From contig OX359191.1 in NCBI GenBank assembly GCA_947172415.1, positions 3,906,001 through 3,970,000 of the forward strand: a stretch of 64,000 nt of DNA, read 5' to 3'. A program made the translations under genes and the position numbers. This document shows positions 46,820-61,732 of this stretch, in pieces. Position 1 is the stretch's first letter. Every line of letters starts with the position of its first letter. This DNA is from Chondrosia reniformis. Its lineage: Eukaryota > Porifera > Demospongiae > Chondrillida > Chondrillidae. Below the pieces are notes generated by a model. That model did not search any database and was not told the DNA's origin. It saw only the letters and a list, made by a program, of their open reading frames with translations.

Positions 46820-49682
46820 ACACTATGTACAAGTTGTATGTACTAGTTATGTACAAGTTGTATGTACAAGTTATGTACCAGTTGAACATACTAGTTGTAT
46901 GTAGTTGCTATGTACTAGTTGTATATACAAGTTGTATGTTCTAGTATTATGCACTCTATGAACTAGGTGTATGTACTATTTGATATATATGTACTAGTTG
47001 TATGTACTATTTCGATGTACTATTTATGTACCATTTGTACGTAATAGTTGTATCTATATACTAGTTGTTAATATTTGCTATGTACTAGATGTATATTCAA
47101 GTTGTATGTTCTATATAGTATTATGTACTAGTTCTATGAACTAGTAGTATTTACTAGTTTCTAGTTGTAAGTACCAGTTATATGTACTAGTTGTATGTAC
47201 TATGTTATGTACCAGTTGTTGATTCTTGTACTAGTTATACTATGTACTAGGTAGATATTATTTGTATGTACTAGATACTTGTTGCATGTACTAATTGTAT
47301 GAACTAGTTTTATGAATTAGTTGTGTGTACTCTTTATATGTACTAGTTATATGTACCAGTTATATCTATAGTTTTATGTACTAGTGGTATGTACTAGTTA
47401 TATTTACTAGCTGTATGTACTATTTGTGTACTAATTGTATGCAATAATTGTATGTACTAGTTGTAGGTTCTAGTACTACTTAAACTAGGTACTAGGGAGG
47501 GACTATATAGTTATATGTACTAGAAACTACTTGTATGTACTTGTTATATAAAGTAGTTATATGACCTAGTTGTATATACTAGTTGTATGTCCTAGTTGTA
47601 TGTACCAGTTGTTTGTCCTAGCTGATTGTACTATTTACTAGTTATTTGTACTAATTTTATCTACTAATTGTATGTACAAGTTGCATGTACTAGTTGCATG
47701 GAAATGTTATGCGTTCTAGTTCAATGTACTAGTTGTACGTACTCGTTACTAGTTGTTAGTAGTAGTTGTATGTACTAGTTTTATGTACTAGTTCCAGTTA
47801 TATGTACTAGTTGTAGGTACTAGTTGTATTTATTAGTTGCAAGTACGATTCGTATGTCCTATTTCTATGTACTAGTTGTATGTACTAGTTAATAGTTGTA
47901 TAGTCTAGTTGTATGTACTAGTTGTATGTACTATTTGTATATACTAATTGAATGTACAAATTGTATATACTAGGTGTATGTAGTAGTTGTATGTTCTAAT
48001 TTTTTGAACTAGTTCTATGTACTAATTGTATTTACTAGTTATGTACTAGTTATATGAATTAGTTTTAAGTCCTAGTTCTGGGCACCAGTTGTATGTACCA
48101 GTCTTATGTACAACTTTTATGTACTATTTGTATGTACTATATGTAAGTACTAGTCGTATGAACTAGTAATATTAACTAGCTGTATGTACTATTTGTGTGT
48201 ACTACTTGTATGCACTAGTTGTATGTACTAGTTGTATGTACTCAATACTATTTGTATGTACTAGTCGAATGTAGTAGTCATTTGTACTAGTTGAATGTAT
48301 AAGTAGTGGGTAATTGTTGTATGTACTAGTTATATGTACTAGTTGTATGTACTATTTGTATGTACCAGTTGTATGTATTAGATGTTTAAACTAGTTTTAA
48401 GTTCTAGTACAAGTTTTACTAGGTACTAGGAATGAACTAGTTCTAAGAACTACTTCTTTGTTTGTGTGAACTAGTTTTCTGTACTAGTTGTATGTACTAT
48501 ATTTATGTACTAATTATATGTGTAGGTGCTAGTCAAATGTAATAGTTATATGTACTAGTTATATGTACTAGTTGAAAGTACCAGTCGCATGTACTAGTAG
48601 TATATACTAATTGTAGGTTCTAGTCCTAATTATACTAGGGACTAGGGAGGTACTAAATGTATATACTAGACATTAGTTGTATGTACTATTCATATGCACT
48701 AGTTGTATGTATATACTAGTTGTATATACTAGCCCTGTACTAGTTGTAGGTTCTCGTTGTATGTACTAGATACTAGTTGTATGTACTAGTTGTATGTACT
48801 AGGTGTATGTACCAGTTATATTTACTATTTGTATGAACTATTTATATGTGTGGTTACTAGTTATATGTACTAGTTGTATGCGCTAGCTATATGTACTAGT
48901 TGTATGTACTATTTACATTTACTAGGTATACGTGTATGTACCAGATATATGTAGTAGGTGTATGTGCTAGTTATATGTCATAGTTGTATGTACTAGTTGC
49001 ATGTACTAGTTGTTTGTACTAGTTGTATGTACTAGTTGCATGTACTAATTATATTTACTAGTTACTAATTTCATGAACTAGTGGTGCCTACGAATTTTAT
49101 GTACTTCTTGTATGTACTAGTTGTATGTACTAGTTGTATGTATATACCAGTTGTATGTACTAGTTAAATGTAGTAGGTGTGTGAACTTGTTATATGTACT
49201 AGTTGAAAGTACTAGTTGTATATATGTGCCAATTGTATGTACACGTTCTGTGTACTAGTCGTATGTTTATACTAGTTGAATGTACTAGCTTTCAAATAGA
49301 TGTATGTTCTAGTTGTATGTACTAGATACTAGTTGCATGTACTATTTGCATGTTCTAGTTGTATTTTCTAGGTATATGTGTATGTACTCGTTCTATGAAT
49401 TAGTTGTATGTACTAGTTTCTAGTTGTATATACTAGTTGTATGTAGTTTTTGTATGTACTAGTAGTATGTACTGGAACTAGTTATAATTACTAGATGTAG
49501 GTACTGGTTGTATGTAGTAGTTGGATGTAGTAGTTGTATGTACTATTTGTTAGTACTAGTTGTCTGAACCAGTTGTATGTATATACTAATTGTAAGTACT
49601 AGCTATGTTCTTGTTGTATGTATATATTAGTTTGTTGTATATGTAGTAGTTTTATATGCTAGTTTTATGTACTCACACTATG

Positions 49683-49773
49683 AAAAATCTAGGATACCAT
49701 TTTCCTACGTGCTATATGCCTATTCTGTAAAAAGAGGCTATAGGGGAACTAAACCTAAAGAGAGCTTTTGGTT
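49683..49773. mobile_element. Second copy of the 81-bp insert (with flanking duplications 49675-49682 and 49774-49781)
   Basis: The body is identical by eye to 46739-46819 and is flanked by the same ACACTATG and the same satellite context, 2,954 bp downstream in direct orientation. The shared flanks show that it was copied with the array by segmental duplication, not inserted independently. Its exact limits may shift by a few bases because the duplication is satellite-like. Confidence 0.7.
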
Positions 49774-52700
49774 ACACTATGTACAAGTTGTATGTACTAG
49801 TTATGTACCAGTTGAACGTACTAGTTGTATGTATATACTAGTTGTATGTAGTTGTGTGTACTAGTTGTATGTACTAGTTGTATGTACGTTTTGTATGTAC
49901 TTGTTGGTTGTACTAGGTGTATGTGCTATTTTTAAATACTAGTTATATGTGTATGTACTGGTTATATGTAGTAGTTGTATGTAACTTTTGTATATACAAG
50001 TTGCCTGTACTACGTGTATCCACTAGCTGTATGTACTAGTTGTAGGTTCTAGTCCTAGTTATATTAGGTACTACGTAGGCATTAGTTGTATGTACTAGTT
50101 TTTAGGACTATTTGAACATATTAGATGTATGTACTAGTTCTATGTACTAGTACTAGTAATATTAACTAGTTGTAGGTACTGGTTGTATGTAGTAGTTGGA
50201 TGTAGTAGTTGTATGTACTAACTGTATGTATTAGTTGTATGCACTAGTTTTATCTATATACTAGTTGTATGTAGTAGCTATGTACTAGTTGTATGTACTA
50301 GTTTCCTCTTTATGTAGTAGTTGTATATACTAGTTGAATGTTCTAGCTGTATATAGTAGTTGTATGAACTCGATACTATGTTCCAATCAAATGTAGTATT
50401 TATATGTACTAGTTGTATGTATTAGTTGTATGTACTAGTGACTAATTGTATGTACTAGTTGTATGTACTAGTTTTTTGAACTAGTTGTAGAAGTTATACT
50501 AGGAACTAGGAAGGAACTTGTTCTATATACTACTTGTTTGTTTGTTTGAATTAGTTTTTTGTACTAATCCTATATACTAGTTGTATGTACTAGTTGTATG
50601 TGCTAGTTGTAGGTTGAAGTCCTAGATACTAATTGTATGTACTAGTTGTATGTACCCGTTGTATGTAATTGTACTAGTTGTATGTACTATTTATATGTTT
50701 ATGTACTAGGTGTATGTACTACTTGTACGTACTAGCTGTATGTCCTGGTTGTACGTACTAATTCTATCTACTAGTTGTAAGTACTAATACTAGTTATATT
50801 TACTAGTTCTAGGTGCTAGTTGTATGTACACGTTGTATGTGGTAGTTGTATGTACTAATTGTATGTACTAGTTGGATGTACTAGTTGTATGTATTAGTTG
50901 TATGAACTAGATATGAACCAGTTGTAAGTACAAGATGTATGCACTAGTTGTTTGTACTAGCTATATACTAGGTTTATGAATTTGTTATATGTACTAGTTG
51001 CGTGAATTAGTTGTACATACTAATATTATGTACTAGTTGAATGTACTCTTTGTATGTATATACAAGTTTTATGTCTAGTTAAATGTACTAGTGTTATATA
51101 TATACTCGTTGTATGGACTAGTTGTATGGACTAATTTTCTTGTTGTATGTACTAGTTGTATGTACTCTTTATATTTACTAGGTATATGTGTATGAACTAG
51201 TTGTATATCCTACTTGTTTGTAATCGTTGTATGTTCACGTTGAATGTACGATTTGTATGTACTATGTGTATGTACTATTTATAAGTACCAATTATATGTA
51301 TGTAGTAGTTATATGTTTGTGAACCAGTTATATATACTAGTTGTATGCACTAGCTGTATGTACTAGTTGTATGTACTATTTATAATTACAAGGTATATGT
51401 GTATTTACTAGTTATATGTAGTTGGTGTATGTACTAGTTATATGTACTAGTTGTATGGACTAGTTGTATGTACTCAATACTATTCATATGTGCTAGTCGA
51501 ATATAGTAGTAATTTGTACTAGTTGAATGTATAAGTAGTGTGTAATTGTTGTATGTACTTATTAAATGAATGAACTAGTTCTATAAGCTACTTGTTTGTT
51601 AGTGTGAACTAGTTTTCTGCACTAGTTGCATGTACTCTATTTATGTGCTAATTATTTGTGTATGTACTAGTCATATGTACTAGTTATAAGTACTAGTTGT
51701 ATGTGCTAGTTGTATGTACTTGTGGTATATACTAGTTGTAGGTTCTAGTCCTAATTATACTAGGTACTAGGGAGGTACTAGTTGTATATACTAGACACTA
51801 GTTGTCTGTACTACTTGTATGTACTAGTTGTATGTACTAGTCGCATATACAAGTTATTTGTACTAGTGACTAGTTGTATGAACTAGGTGTACCTATTAAT
51901 TTTATGTACTAGTTGGATGAACTAGTTGTATGTATATACCAGTTGTATATACTAGCTAAATGTACTAATTTTATATATATACTAGTTGTATGTATTAGTT
52001 TCCAGTTGTATTTACTAGTTTTATGTACTTGTTGTGTGTACTATGTGGATTCACTATTTATTTGAACTAGTTATATTTTTATGCATTAGTTATATGTAAT
52101 AGGTGTGTGTACTAGTTATATGTACTAGAACTAGCTATATTTACTAGTTTTAGGTACTAGTAGTATGTATTAGTTGTATGGAGGAGTTGCATGTGCTAAT
52201 TGTATGTACAAGTTCTGTGTACTAGTTGTATGTATATACTAGTTGTTATTACTAGCTATGTACTAGTTGTATGTTCTAGTTGTATATACTAGATACTAGT
52301 TGAATGTACTAGTTGTAGGTACTAGTTGTATGTACTAGTTGTATTTACTATTTGTATGTTCTATTTATATATGTGTGTACTAGTTATATGTACTAGTTGT
52401 ATGCGCTAGCTGTATGTAGTAATTGTATGTACTATTTACATTTACTAGGTATACGTGTATGTACTAGATATATATAGTAGGTGTATGTACTAGTTATATG
52501 TCCTAGTTGTTTGTACTAGTTTTATGTTCTAGTTGTAGGTACTAGTTAAATGTAGCAAATGTATGTACTATTTTTATCTACTGTTTATATATATGTGCTA
52601 TGTGTATGTACAATATAAAAGTACCAGTTATATGAATGTAGTGGTTATATGTTTGTGAACTAGTTATATATACTAGTTGTATGCACTAGCTGTATGTACT

Positions 52701-55700
52701 AGTTGTATATATTATTTATAATTATAAGGTATATGTGTATTTACTAGTTATATGTAGTTGGTGTATGTACTAGTTATATATCCTAGTTGTTTGTCCTAGT
52801 TGTATGTACTAGTTGAATGTACTAGTTATATGTACTAGTTACTAGTTGTATGTACTGGTTATATGTACTGGTTAATGGTTGTGTGAACTAGTTGTACGAC
52901 CTAATTGTAAATAGTATGTACTAGTTGTATGTACTATTCATAATTACTAGGTATATATGTATGTACTAGTTATATGTAGTAGATGTATGTACTAGTTATA
53001 TATCCTAGTTGTTCGTCCTAGTTATATGGACTAGTTGAATGTATTAGTTGTATGTACTAATTGAATTGGCTAGGTGATTGTACTATTTGGTATGTACCAG
53101 TTGTATGTAATATTTCTATGTACTATTTCTATGTACTAGTTATGTACCAGTTGTACGTAATAGTTGTATGTATATTCTAGTTGTTAATATTAGCTATGTA
53201 CTAGATGTATATTCAAGCTGTATGTTCTATATAGTATTTTGTACTCGTTCTATGAACTAGTAGTATTTTCTAGTTTCTAGTTGTATGTACTAGTTGTTAG
53301 TACTAGTTTTATGTACTCTGTGTATGTACCAGTTGTTGATCCTTGTGCTAGTTATACTATGTACTAGGTAGGTTCTTTTTGTATGTACTAGATACTTGTT
53401 GTATGTGCTAGTTGTATGAACTAGTTTTATGAACTAGTTGTATGTACTGTTTATATGTACTAGTTATATGTACCAGTTATATGTACCATTTATATGTACT
53501 AGTAGTATGTACCAGTTATAATTACTAGCTTTATGTACTATTTGTGTGTATTAATTGTATGCACTTGTTGTATGTACTAGTTGTAGGTTCTAGTACTGGT
53601 TAAACTAGGTACTGGGTAGGTTCTTTTTAGTTATATGTACTAGAAACTACTTGTATGTACTTGTTATATAAAGTAGTTATATGACCTAGTTGTTTGTACC
53701 AGTTGTATGTCCTAGCTGATTGTATTATTTACTAGTTTTATGTACAAGTTGTGTGTAATAGTTCAATGTAATAGTTGTATGTTTTCATTCCAATTTGTAT
53801 GTACTAGTTATATGTACTAATTTTATCAACTAATTGTATGTACAAGTTGCATGTACTAGCTGCATGTACATGTTCTGCGTTCTAGTTCAATGTACTAGTT
53901 GTATGTACTCGTTAATAGTTGTTAGTAGTAGTTGCATGTTCTAGTTTTATGTTCTAGTTCCAGTTATATGTACTAGTTGTAGGTACTAGTTGTATATATT
54001 AGTTGCAAGTACGATTCGTATGTCCTATTTGCATATACTAGTTGTATGTACTAGTTAATAGTTGTATAGTCTAGTTGTATGTACTAGTTGCGTGCACTAG
54101 TTTAAAGTACTAGTTGTATGTACTATGTGCGTGTTCCAGTTGTTGATTCTTGTACTAGTTATACTATGTACTAGGTAGGTTCTAGTTGTATGTACTAAAT
54201 ACTTGTTGCATGTACTAGTTGTATGTACTAGTAGTATATACTAGTTGAAGGTTCTAATCCTAATTATAATAGGTACTAGGGAGGAACTAGTTGTATATAC
54301 TAGACACTAGTTGTATGTACTAGTTATGTGTACTAGTTATATGTACTAGTTGTATGCACTAGTTGCATGTACTGTTTATATGTATAGGTTGTATATACTA
54401 GCTGTATGTACTACTTATATGTACTAGTTACATTTGTATGTACTGGGTGTGGGTACCACTTGTTTGTACTAGTCATATATACTAGTTGTACGTACTATTT
54501 ATATATACTAAATATATGTGAATGTACTAGGTATATGTACTACTTGCATGTACAAGCTGTTTTAACTGGTTGTATGTACTAATTCTATGTACTAGTTGTA
54601 TGTACTTGTGATATGTATTAGATAGAACCAGATGTATGTACAAGATGTATGCACTAGTACTTTGTACTAGCTGTATACTAGTTTTAGGAACTAGTTGTAT
54701 GTACTATGTGTTTGGACTAGTTGTATGTTCTAGTCGCATGTACTAGTTATATGTACTAGTTACTAGTTGTATGAACTAGTTATAACTATTAAATTTTTGT
54801 ACTAGTTGTATGTACTAGTTAATAGTTGTATAGTCTAGTTGTATGTATTAGTTGTATGCACTAGATGTAAGTACTAGTTGTATGTACTATGTGTATGTAC
54901 CAGTTGTTGATTCTTTTAGTATTTATACTATGTACTAGGTAGGTTCTAGTTGTATGTACTAGATACTTGTTGCATGTACTAGTTGTATGAACTAGTTTTA
55001 TGAACTAGTTGGGTGTAGCCTTTATATGTACTAGGTTTATGTACCAGTTATATATACTAGTTATATTTACTAGCTGTATGTACTATTTGTGTGTTCTAAT
55101 TGTATGCACTAGTTGTATATACTACTTATATGTACTCGTTACAATTGTATGTACTGGGTGTATGTACTAGTTGTTTGTACTAGTTATATATACTAGTTGT
55201 TCGTACTATTTATATATACTATATATATATGTGTATGTACTAGGCATATGTACTACTTGTATGTACAAGCTGTATTAGCTGGTTGTAAGTACTAATTCTA
55301 CATACTAGTTATATGTACTAGTTTTATATAGTAGATATGAACCAGTTGTTTTTACAAGATGTATGCACTAGTTCTTAGTACTACCTATATACTAGTTTTA
55401 TGAACTTGTCGTATGTACTATGTGGATGCACTATTTATTTGAACTAGTTATTTTTTTAGGTATTATGTTATGTTTTATGTTATATGTACTAGTTGAAAGG
55501 ACTAGTTGTATGTACTAGTTGTAGGTACTAGAACTAGCTATATTTACTAGTTTTAGGTACTAGTTGTATGTATTCGTTGTATGTAGTAGTTGCATATGCT
55601 AATTGTAAGTACAAGTTCTGTGTACTATATAGTTGTATGTATATACTAGTTGTATGTACCAGTTGTACGTACTAGTTGTATGTTCTAGTTGTATTTACTA

Positions 55701-58700
55701 ATTGTATGTTCTATTTTTATGTGTGTGTACTAATTATATTTACTTGTTGTAGCGCTAGCTGTATGTACTATTTGTATGTACTATTTACATTTACTAGGTA
55801 TACGTGTATGTACTAGTTATATGTCCTAGTTCTATGTACTAGTTGCAAGCACTAGTTGTATGTTCCAGTTGTATGTACTAGTCACATGTAAGAATTATAT
55901 TTACTAGTTACTAATTTTAAAAACTGGTTGTACCTACGAATTTTATGTACTAGTTGTATGTACTCTTTGTATGTATATACTAGTTTTATGTACTAGTTAA
56001 ATTTACTAGTGTTATATATATATTAGTTGTATGGACTAGTTTCTAGTTTTATGTACTAGTTTTATGTACCCGTTCAAGGTACTAGTTGTAAGTACTGTTT
56101 ATAATTACTAGGTATATGTGTATGTACTAGTTGTATGTAGTAGGTGTATGTACTTGTTATATGTCCTAGTTGTTTGTACTAGTTATATGTTCTAGTTGAA
56201 TGTACTAGTTGTATGTACTAGTTGTATATTCTATTTGTTTGTATTGTTACGATGTACTAGTTGTATGTACTTATTGCATGTACTAGTTGTATGCACTAGT
56301 TTTATGAACTAGTTCTATTTATATTTACTAGTTGTTATATGTTTGTGAACTAGTATTATATACTAGTTGTTTGCACTAGCTGTATGTACTGGTTGTGTGT
56401 ACTATTTATAATTACAAGGTATATGTATATTTACTAGTTATATGTAGTTGGTGTATGTACTAGTTATCTATCCTTGTTGTTTGTCCTAGTTGTATCTACT
56501 CGTTTAATGGACTAGTTATATGTACTCGTTAATAGTTGTATGAACTAGTTGTACGTACTAATTGTCAATACTAGTTGTATGTACTAGTTGTATGTACTAG
56601 TTATATGTACTAGTTGCATGCACTGGTTATATGTACTAGTTAATAGTTGTGTGAACTAGTTGTAAAACCTAATTGTAAATACTAGTTGTATGAACTAGTT
56701 GTTTGTATATATTAGTTGTATGTACTAGTTTCTAGTTGCATGTACTAGTTTTATGAACTAGTTATATATACTATATGGATGCACTATTCATATGTGCTAG
56801 TTATATATTTATACTAATTTTATGTCGTAGGTGTGTACTAGTTTTAGGTCCTAGTTTTATGTACTACTTCCATGTACTAGTAGTTGTATGAACTACTTGT
56901 ATATACTATGTTAATGTACTATATATATGTGATAGTTATATTTTTAGGTATTAGTTATATGTGGTAGATGTGTGTACTAGTTAAATGAACAAGTTGCAAG
57001 TACTAGTTGTATGTACTAGTTGTATGGACTAGTACTAGTTATATTTACTAGTTGTAGATACTAGTTGTATGTACTTGTTGTATGTATACACTAGTTGTAT
57101 GTACTAATTGTATGTCCTAGGTGGGTGTACTAAATGGAATGTATTAGTTGTATGTACTCTTTGTATGTACTAGTTATATGTACTAATTTTATCTACTAAT
57201 TGTATGTTCAAGTTGCATGTACTAGTTGCATGAACATGTTGTGCATACTACTTCAATGTTCTAGTTCTGTGTACTCGTTACTAGTTGTTAGTAGTAGGTG
57301 TAAGTACTAGTTTTATGAACTAGTTGTGTGTACTAGTTGTAGGTTCAAGTCCTAGTTATATTAGATACTAGGGAAGTGCTAGTTCTATGTACTAGATACT
57401 AATTATATGTACATATTGTTTGTATCAGTTGTGTGTAATTGTACCAGTTGTATGTACTATTTGTATGTACGAGTTGCATGTACCAGTTGTATGTACTAGG
57501 TGTATGTAGTAGTTGTATGTTCTAATTGTTTGAACTAGTTCTATGTACTAATTGTATGTACAAGATATGTACTAGTTACTAGTTTCTAGTTGTATGTACT
57601 ATTTATAAGTACTAGTTGTATGTACTATGTGTATGTACCAGTTGTTGATTCTTGTACTACTTATACTTTGTACTAGGTAGGTTCTAGTTGTATGTACTAG
57701 ATACTTGTTGCATGTACTAGTTTTCTGAACTAGTTGTATGAACTAGTTGTATGTTCTGTTTATATGTACTAGTTATATGTACCAGTTATATGTACTAGTT
57801 TTATGTACTAGTAGTATGTACAAGTAATATTTACTAGCTGTATGTTCTATCTGTGTGTACTAATTGTATGCACTAGTTGTATGTACTAGTTGTATGTACT
57901 CAATACTATTTGTATGTACTAGTCGAATGTAGTAGTTATTTGTACTAGTTGAATGTATAAGTAGTGTGTAATTGTTGTATGTACTAGTTATATGTACTAG
58001 TTGTATGAACTAGTTGGATGTACTAGTTGGATGTACTAGTTGGATGTACTAGTTGTATGTACTAGATGTTTGAACTAGTTTTAGGTTCTAGAACAAGTTA
58101 TACTAAGTACTAGGAATGAACTGGTTCTATGAACTACTTGTTTGTTGGTGTGAACATGTTTTTTGTACTAGTTGCATGTACTATATTTATGTACTAATTA
58201 TATGTGTATGTACTAGTCATATGTACCAGTTATATGTACTAGTTGAATGTACCACTTTTGTGTAATTTTTGTATGTACTAGTTGTATGTACTACTTATAT
58301 GTACCCGTTACATTTGTATGTACTGGGTGTATGTACCAGTTGTTTGCACTAGATATGAACCAGTTGTATGTACAAGATGTATGCACTAGTTCTTTGTACT
58401 AGCTGTATACTAGTTTTATGAACTAGTTGTATGTACTAGTTGAATGTACTAGTTGTATGTACTAGTCGCATGTACTAGTTATACTTACTAGTTACTAGTT
58501 GTATGAACTAGTTGTACCTATTAATTTTATGTACTAGTTGTATGTATATACCAGTTGTATGTACTAGCTATGTACTTGTTGTATGTTCTAGTTTTATGTA
58601 CTAGTTTCTAGTTGTATGTACCATGTGTGTGTACTATTCATATATACTAGTTATATGTTTATGTATTAGTTATATGTAGTAGGTGTTTGAACTTGTTATA

Positions 58701-60279
58701 TGTACTAGTTGAAAGTACTAGATGTATGTGCTAATTGTATGTACACGTTCTGTGTACTAGTTGTATGTTTATACTAGTTGTATATACTAGCTTTGTACTA
58801 GTTGTATTAACTATTTGTATGTACTATTTGTATGTTTGTGTACTGGTTATATGTACTAGTTGTATGCGCAAGCTGTATGTACTAGTTGTATGTATTATTT
58901 ATATTTTCTAGATATATGTGTATGTGCTCGTTATATGTAGTAGGTGTATGTACTAGTTATATGTCCTAGTTGTTTGTGCTAGTTGTACATACGAGTTGAA
59001 TGTACTAGTTGTATGTTCAAGTATTTTGTACTCGTTCTATGAATTAGTTGTATATACTAGTTTCTAGTTGTATATACCAGTTGTATGTACTTTTTGTAAG
59101 TACTGGTTGTATGTACTAGGTGTATGTACTATTTTTATATAGTAGTTATATGTGTATGTACTGGTTATATGTAGTTGTTGTATGTTACAGTTGGATGTAC
59201 AAGTTGCCTGTACTACGTGTATGCGCTAGCTGTATGTATAAGTTGTAGGTGCTAGTACTAGTTTTATTAGGTACTGAGTAGGAATTAGTTGTTTGTACTA
59301 GTTGTTAGGATTACTTTAACCACCTTATTATTTGTATATACTGGTTCTATGAACCAGTACTAATTAATATTTACTAGTTGTAAGTACTGGTTTTAAGTAG
59401 TAGTTGGATGTAGTGGTTGTATGTACTAATTGTGTGTGTTAGTTGTATGCACTATTTGTATGTATATACTAGTTGTATGTAGTAGCTATGTATAGTTGTA
59501 TGTACTAGTTTCCTGTTTATGTAGTGGTTGTATATACTAGTTGAATGTACTAGCTGTATATACTACTTGTATGTACTTGATACTATTTGTATGTACCAAT
59601 CAAATGTAATAGTTATATGTACTAGTTGTATGTATTAGTTGTAGGTTCAAGTCCTAGTCATATTAGGTAATTGCGAATTGCTAGTTGTATGTGCTAGTTA
59701 CTAATTGTATGTACTAGTTGCATGTACCAGTTGTGTGTAATTGTACTAGTTGTATGTACTAATACTAGTTATATTTCCTAGTTGTAGGTGCTAGTTGTAT
59801 GTACTAGTTGTATGTTATAGTTGCATGTACTAGTTAGATGTACTAGTTACTAGTTGTGTGAACTAGTTGTACCTACTAATTCTATGTACTAATTGTATGT
59901 ACTCTTTGTATATATATATTAGTTTTATGTACTAGTTAAATGTACTAGTGTTTATATATATACTAATTGTATATACCAGTTTCTAGTTGAATATACTAGA
60001 TTTATGTAATATTTGTAATTACTAGGTATATGTGTATGTACTAGTTGTATGTAGTAGGTGTATGTACTAGTTGTATGTATTAGGTGTATGTACTAGTTAT
60101 ATGTCCTAGTTGTTTGTCCTAGTTATATGGACTAGTTGAATGTACTAGTTGTATGTACAAATTGTATGTGCTAGGTGTGTGTACTATTTGGTATGTACTA
60201 GTTGTATGTACTATTTGTATGTACTAGTTATGTACCAGTTGTACTTCATAGTTGTATGTACATACTAGTTGTTAATATT

Positions 60280-60290
60280 AGCTATGCTAG
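60280..60290. repeat. Left target-site duplication of the truncated LINE (11 bp)
   Basis: AGCTATGCTAG at 60280-60290 is repeated exactly at 61733-61743. Joining the flanks restores satellite resembling that near 47090 and 53200. Confidence 0.9.
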
Positions 60291-61732
60291 AATCTGGGAT
60301 CTGGGATCTGAGGCTTCAGTTCAGGACATGCTAAGAAGGGAGGTGAGGAAGTGGTCAGGAACCATGAAGAAGCTATCAGATATGGCCAACATTCAGCCCC
60401 ATGCTGCGTATGCAGCTTTTGCTCATGGGATCCGCAATCAATGGTCCTATCTAATGAGAACAACACCTGACCTGGAAGATTTGCTGCATCCCCTTGAGGA
60501 AACAATTGTGGGAGACTTCCTGCCAGCATTAATAGGAAGAGAAGTCACAGATGAAGTCAGAGAGCTATTGGCCCTACCTGCAAGATTGGGAGGACTTGAC
60601 ATCTCCATTCCCACTCGTAAATCAAGGGATGAATATGATGCCTCAACAACTGTTACTCAACCCTTGGTTGCAGCCATCATCAACAAAGAGTCGAATTATG
60701 ATGCACGGGTTGAAGCTGAGCAGAAAGAAGCTAAGAACAAACTAAGACAGCAAAGAAAAGTGAAACGTGAGCAAGAAGTTGCGGATGTTAGATTGAAGAT
60801 ACCCCAGGAGATGAAGCGAAACGTGGACATGGCACAGGAGAAGGGAGCATCAGCATGGCTAACAGCAATTCCAAGGGCAGACTATGACTTTGCTCTGCAC
60901 AAAGGCGATTTCAGGGATGCACTGTGCATTCGATACCAATGGACACCCCCTAGATTGCCCTCACAATGTGCTTGCGGGCAGGGCTTTAGTGTCTCACACG
61001 CCATGGACTGTCCAAGGGGAGGATTCCCAAGTAAGCGCCACAACCTCATTCATGACATAACAGCCAACCTTATGACAGAAGTGTGTGAGGGAGTTGCTAC
61101 TGAACCGCCATTGCAACCCCTGAGTGGCAAGAGGTTCTCCTACGCAAGTGCAATCACTGAGGACAATGCGAGATCAGACATCTGTGCCCAGGGCTTCTGG
61201 GGCAACGATAGTCAAAGGGCATTTTTTGACGTAAGGATTTGTAATCCAACTGCCCAAAGCTATCGCAAATCCTCCCTGGAAGCAGTATACCGATTGCAAG
61301 AGCGTGGAAAGCGTAGGCAATATGAAGAACGCATCAGAGAGGTAGAGATGAGCTCCTTCACCCCCCTTGTCTTCTCGATCTTTGGAGGGATGAGCAAGTC
61401 TACAGCAGTGGCATACAAGCATCTGGCTGACCTGATCTCAGCGAAGCGAGGCGAACCATATGGTCAGGTGATTTCATGGATTCGCATCAAGATCAACTTT
61501 GCCCTCCTCAAATCCTCGATCAATGCAATCAGAGGATACAGATCTCGTCAAGGGAGACCCATCAGATTTGACTCATTTACACTTGCCAATAATGACTGCA
61601 GGTCATGTGTCCTGCCTTCAATCTAACTATTGTAACTATGCTTGCATGGCTTTTATTGACTATACATAAAAACTAATTTTTTTTCTCTTATATGCATTGT
61701 TACGAAGTGTGTAGTTTATGATTAAAAAAAAA
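60291..61732 (+). mobile_element. 5'-truncated LINE insertion with poly-A tail
   Basis: About 1.44 kb of non-satellite sequence begins abruptly at 60291, carries the 3' end of a retrotransposon ORF, a ~100-bp 3' UTR and ends in a run of about ten A just before the repeated 11-bp target. 5' truncation, A tail and short target duplication together are diagnostic of target-primed reverse transcription. Confidence 0.92.
60292..61626 (+). pseudogene. C-terminal part of LINE ORF with zinc motif and restriction-like endonuclease
   Basis: The open frame technically begins at ATG 60202, but its first ~30 codons are satellite; element sequence starts at 60292 and ends at TAA 61624-61626, about 444 codons. 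The reverse transcriptase is missing. Visible parts are a helical RT-thumb/linker region (AAYAAFAHGIRNQWSYLMRT, LPARLGGLDIS), a Lys/Glu-rich segment, a CX1CX7HX3C knuckle (CACGQGFSVSHAMDC), then RHN, RSDI and FFDVRICNP, which fit the R...D...D pattern of the PD-(D/E)XK restriction-like endonuclease of R2/R4-type non-LTR elements, and a conserved YEERIREVEMSSFTPLVFS tail. In a full element this domain nicks the target. Here it is an orphan fragment without a native start, undamaged by stops. Confidence 0.85.

Larger units (their letters stand above)
44999..60290 (+). repeat. 13-bp minisatellite array, + orientation, long block outside the duplication
   Basis: About 15.3 kb of plus-orientation satellite with recurring longer units. 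Landmarks such as GTTGTTGATTCTTGTACTAG recur near 47218, 54130, 54900 and 57641, and CTACTTGTTTGTTTGTTTGA or GTGTGAACTAGTTTTCTG near 48460, 50530, 51600 and 58150. Two copies of an 81-bp insert lie at 46.7 and 49.7 kb. No gene is seen. Confidence 0.95.

Noticed and set aside
46713-46904. 63-65-codon ORFs repeated at 46713-46904 and 49667-49864
   Set aside because: They span the duplicated 81-bp insert and run into satellite; the shared protein is explained by DNA duplication, and there is no family resemblance.
60202-60291. ATG at 60202 as the native start of the 474-codon ORF
   Set aside because: The first ~30 codons are satellite monomers lying before the target-site duplication; the fusion is accidental.
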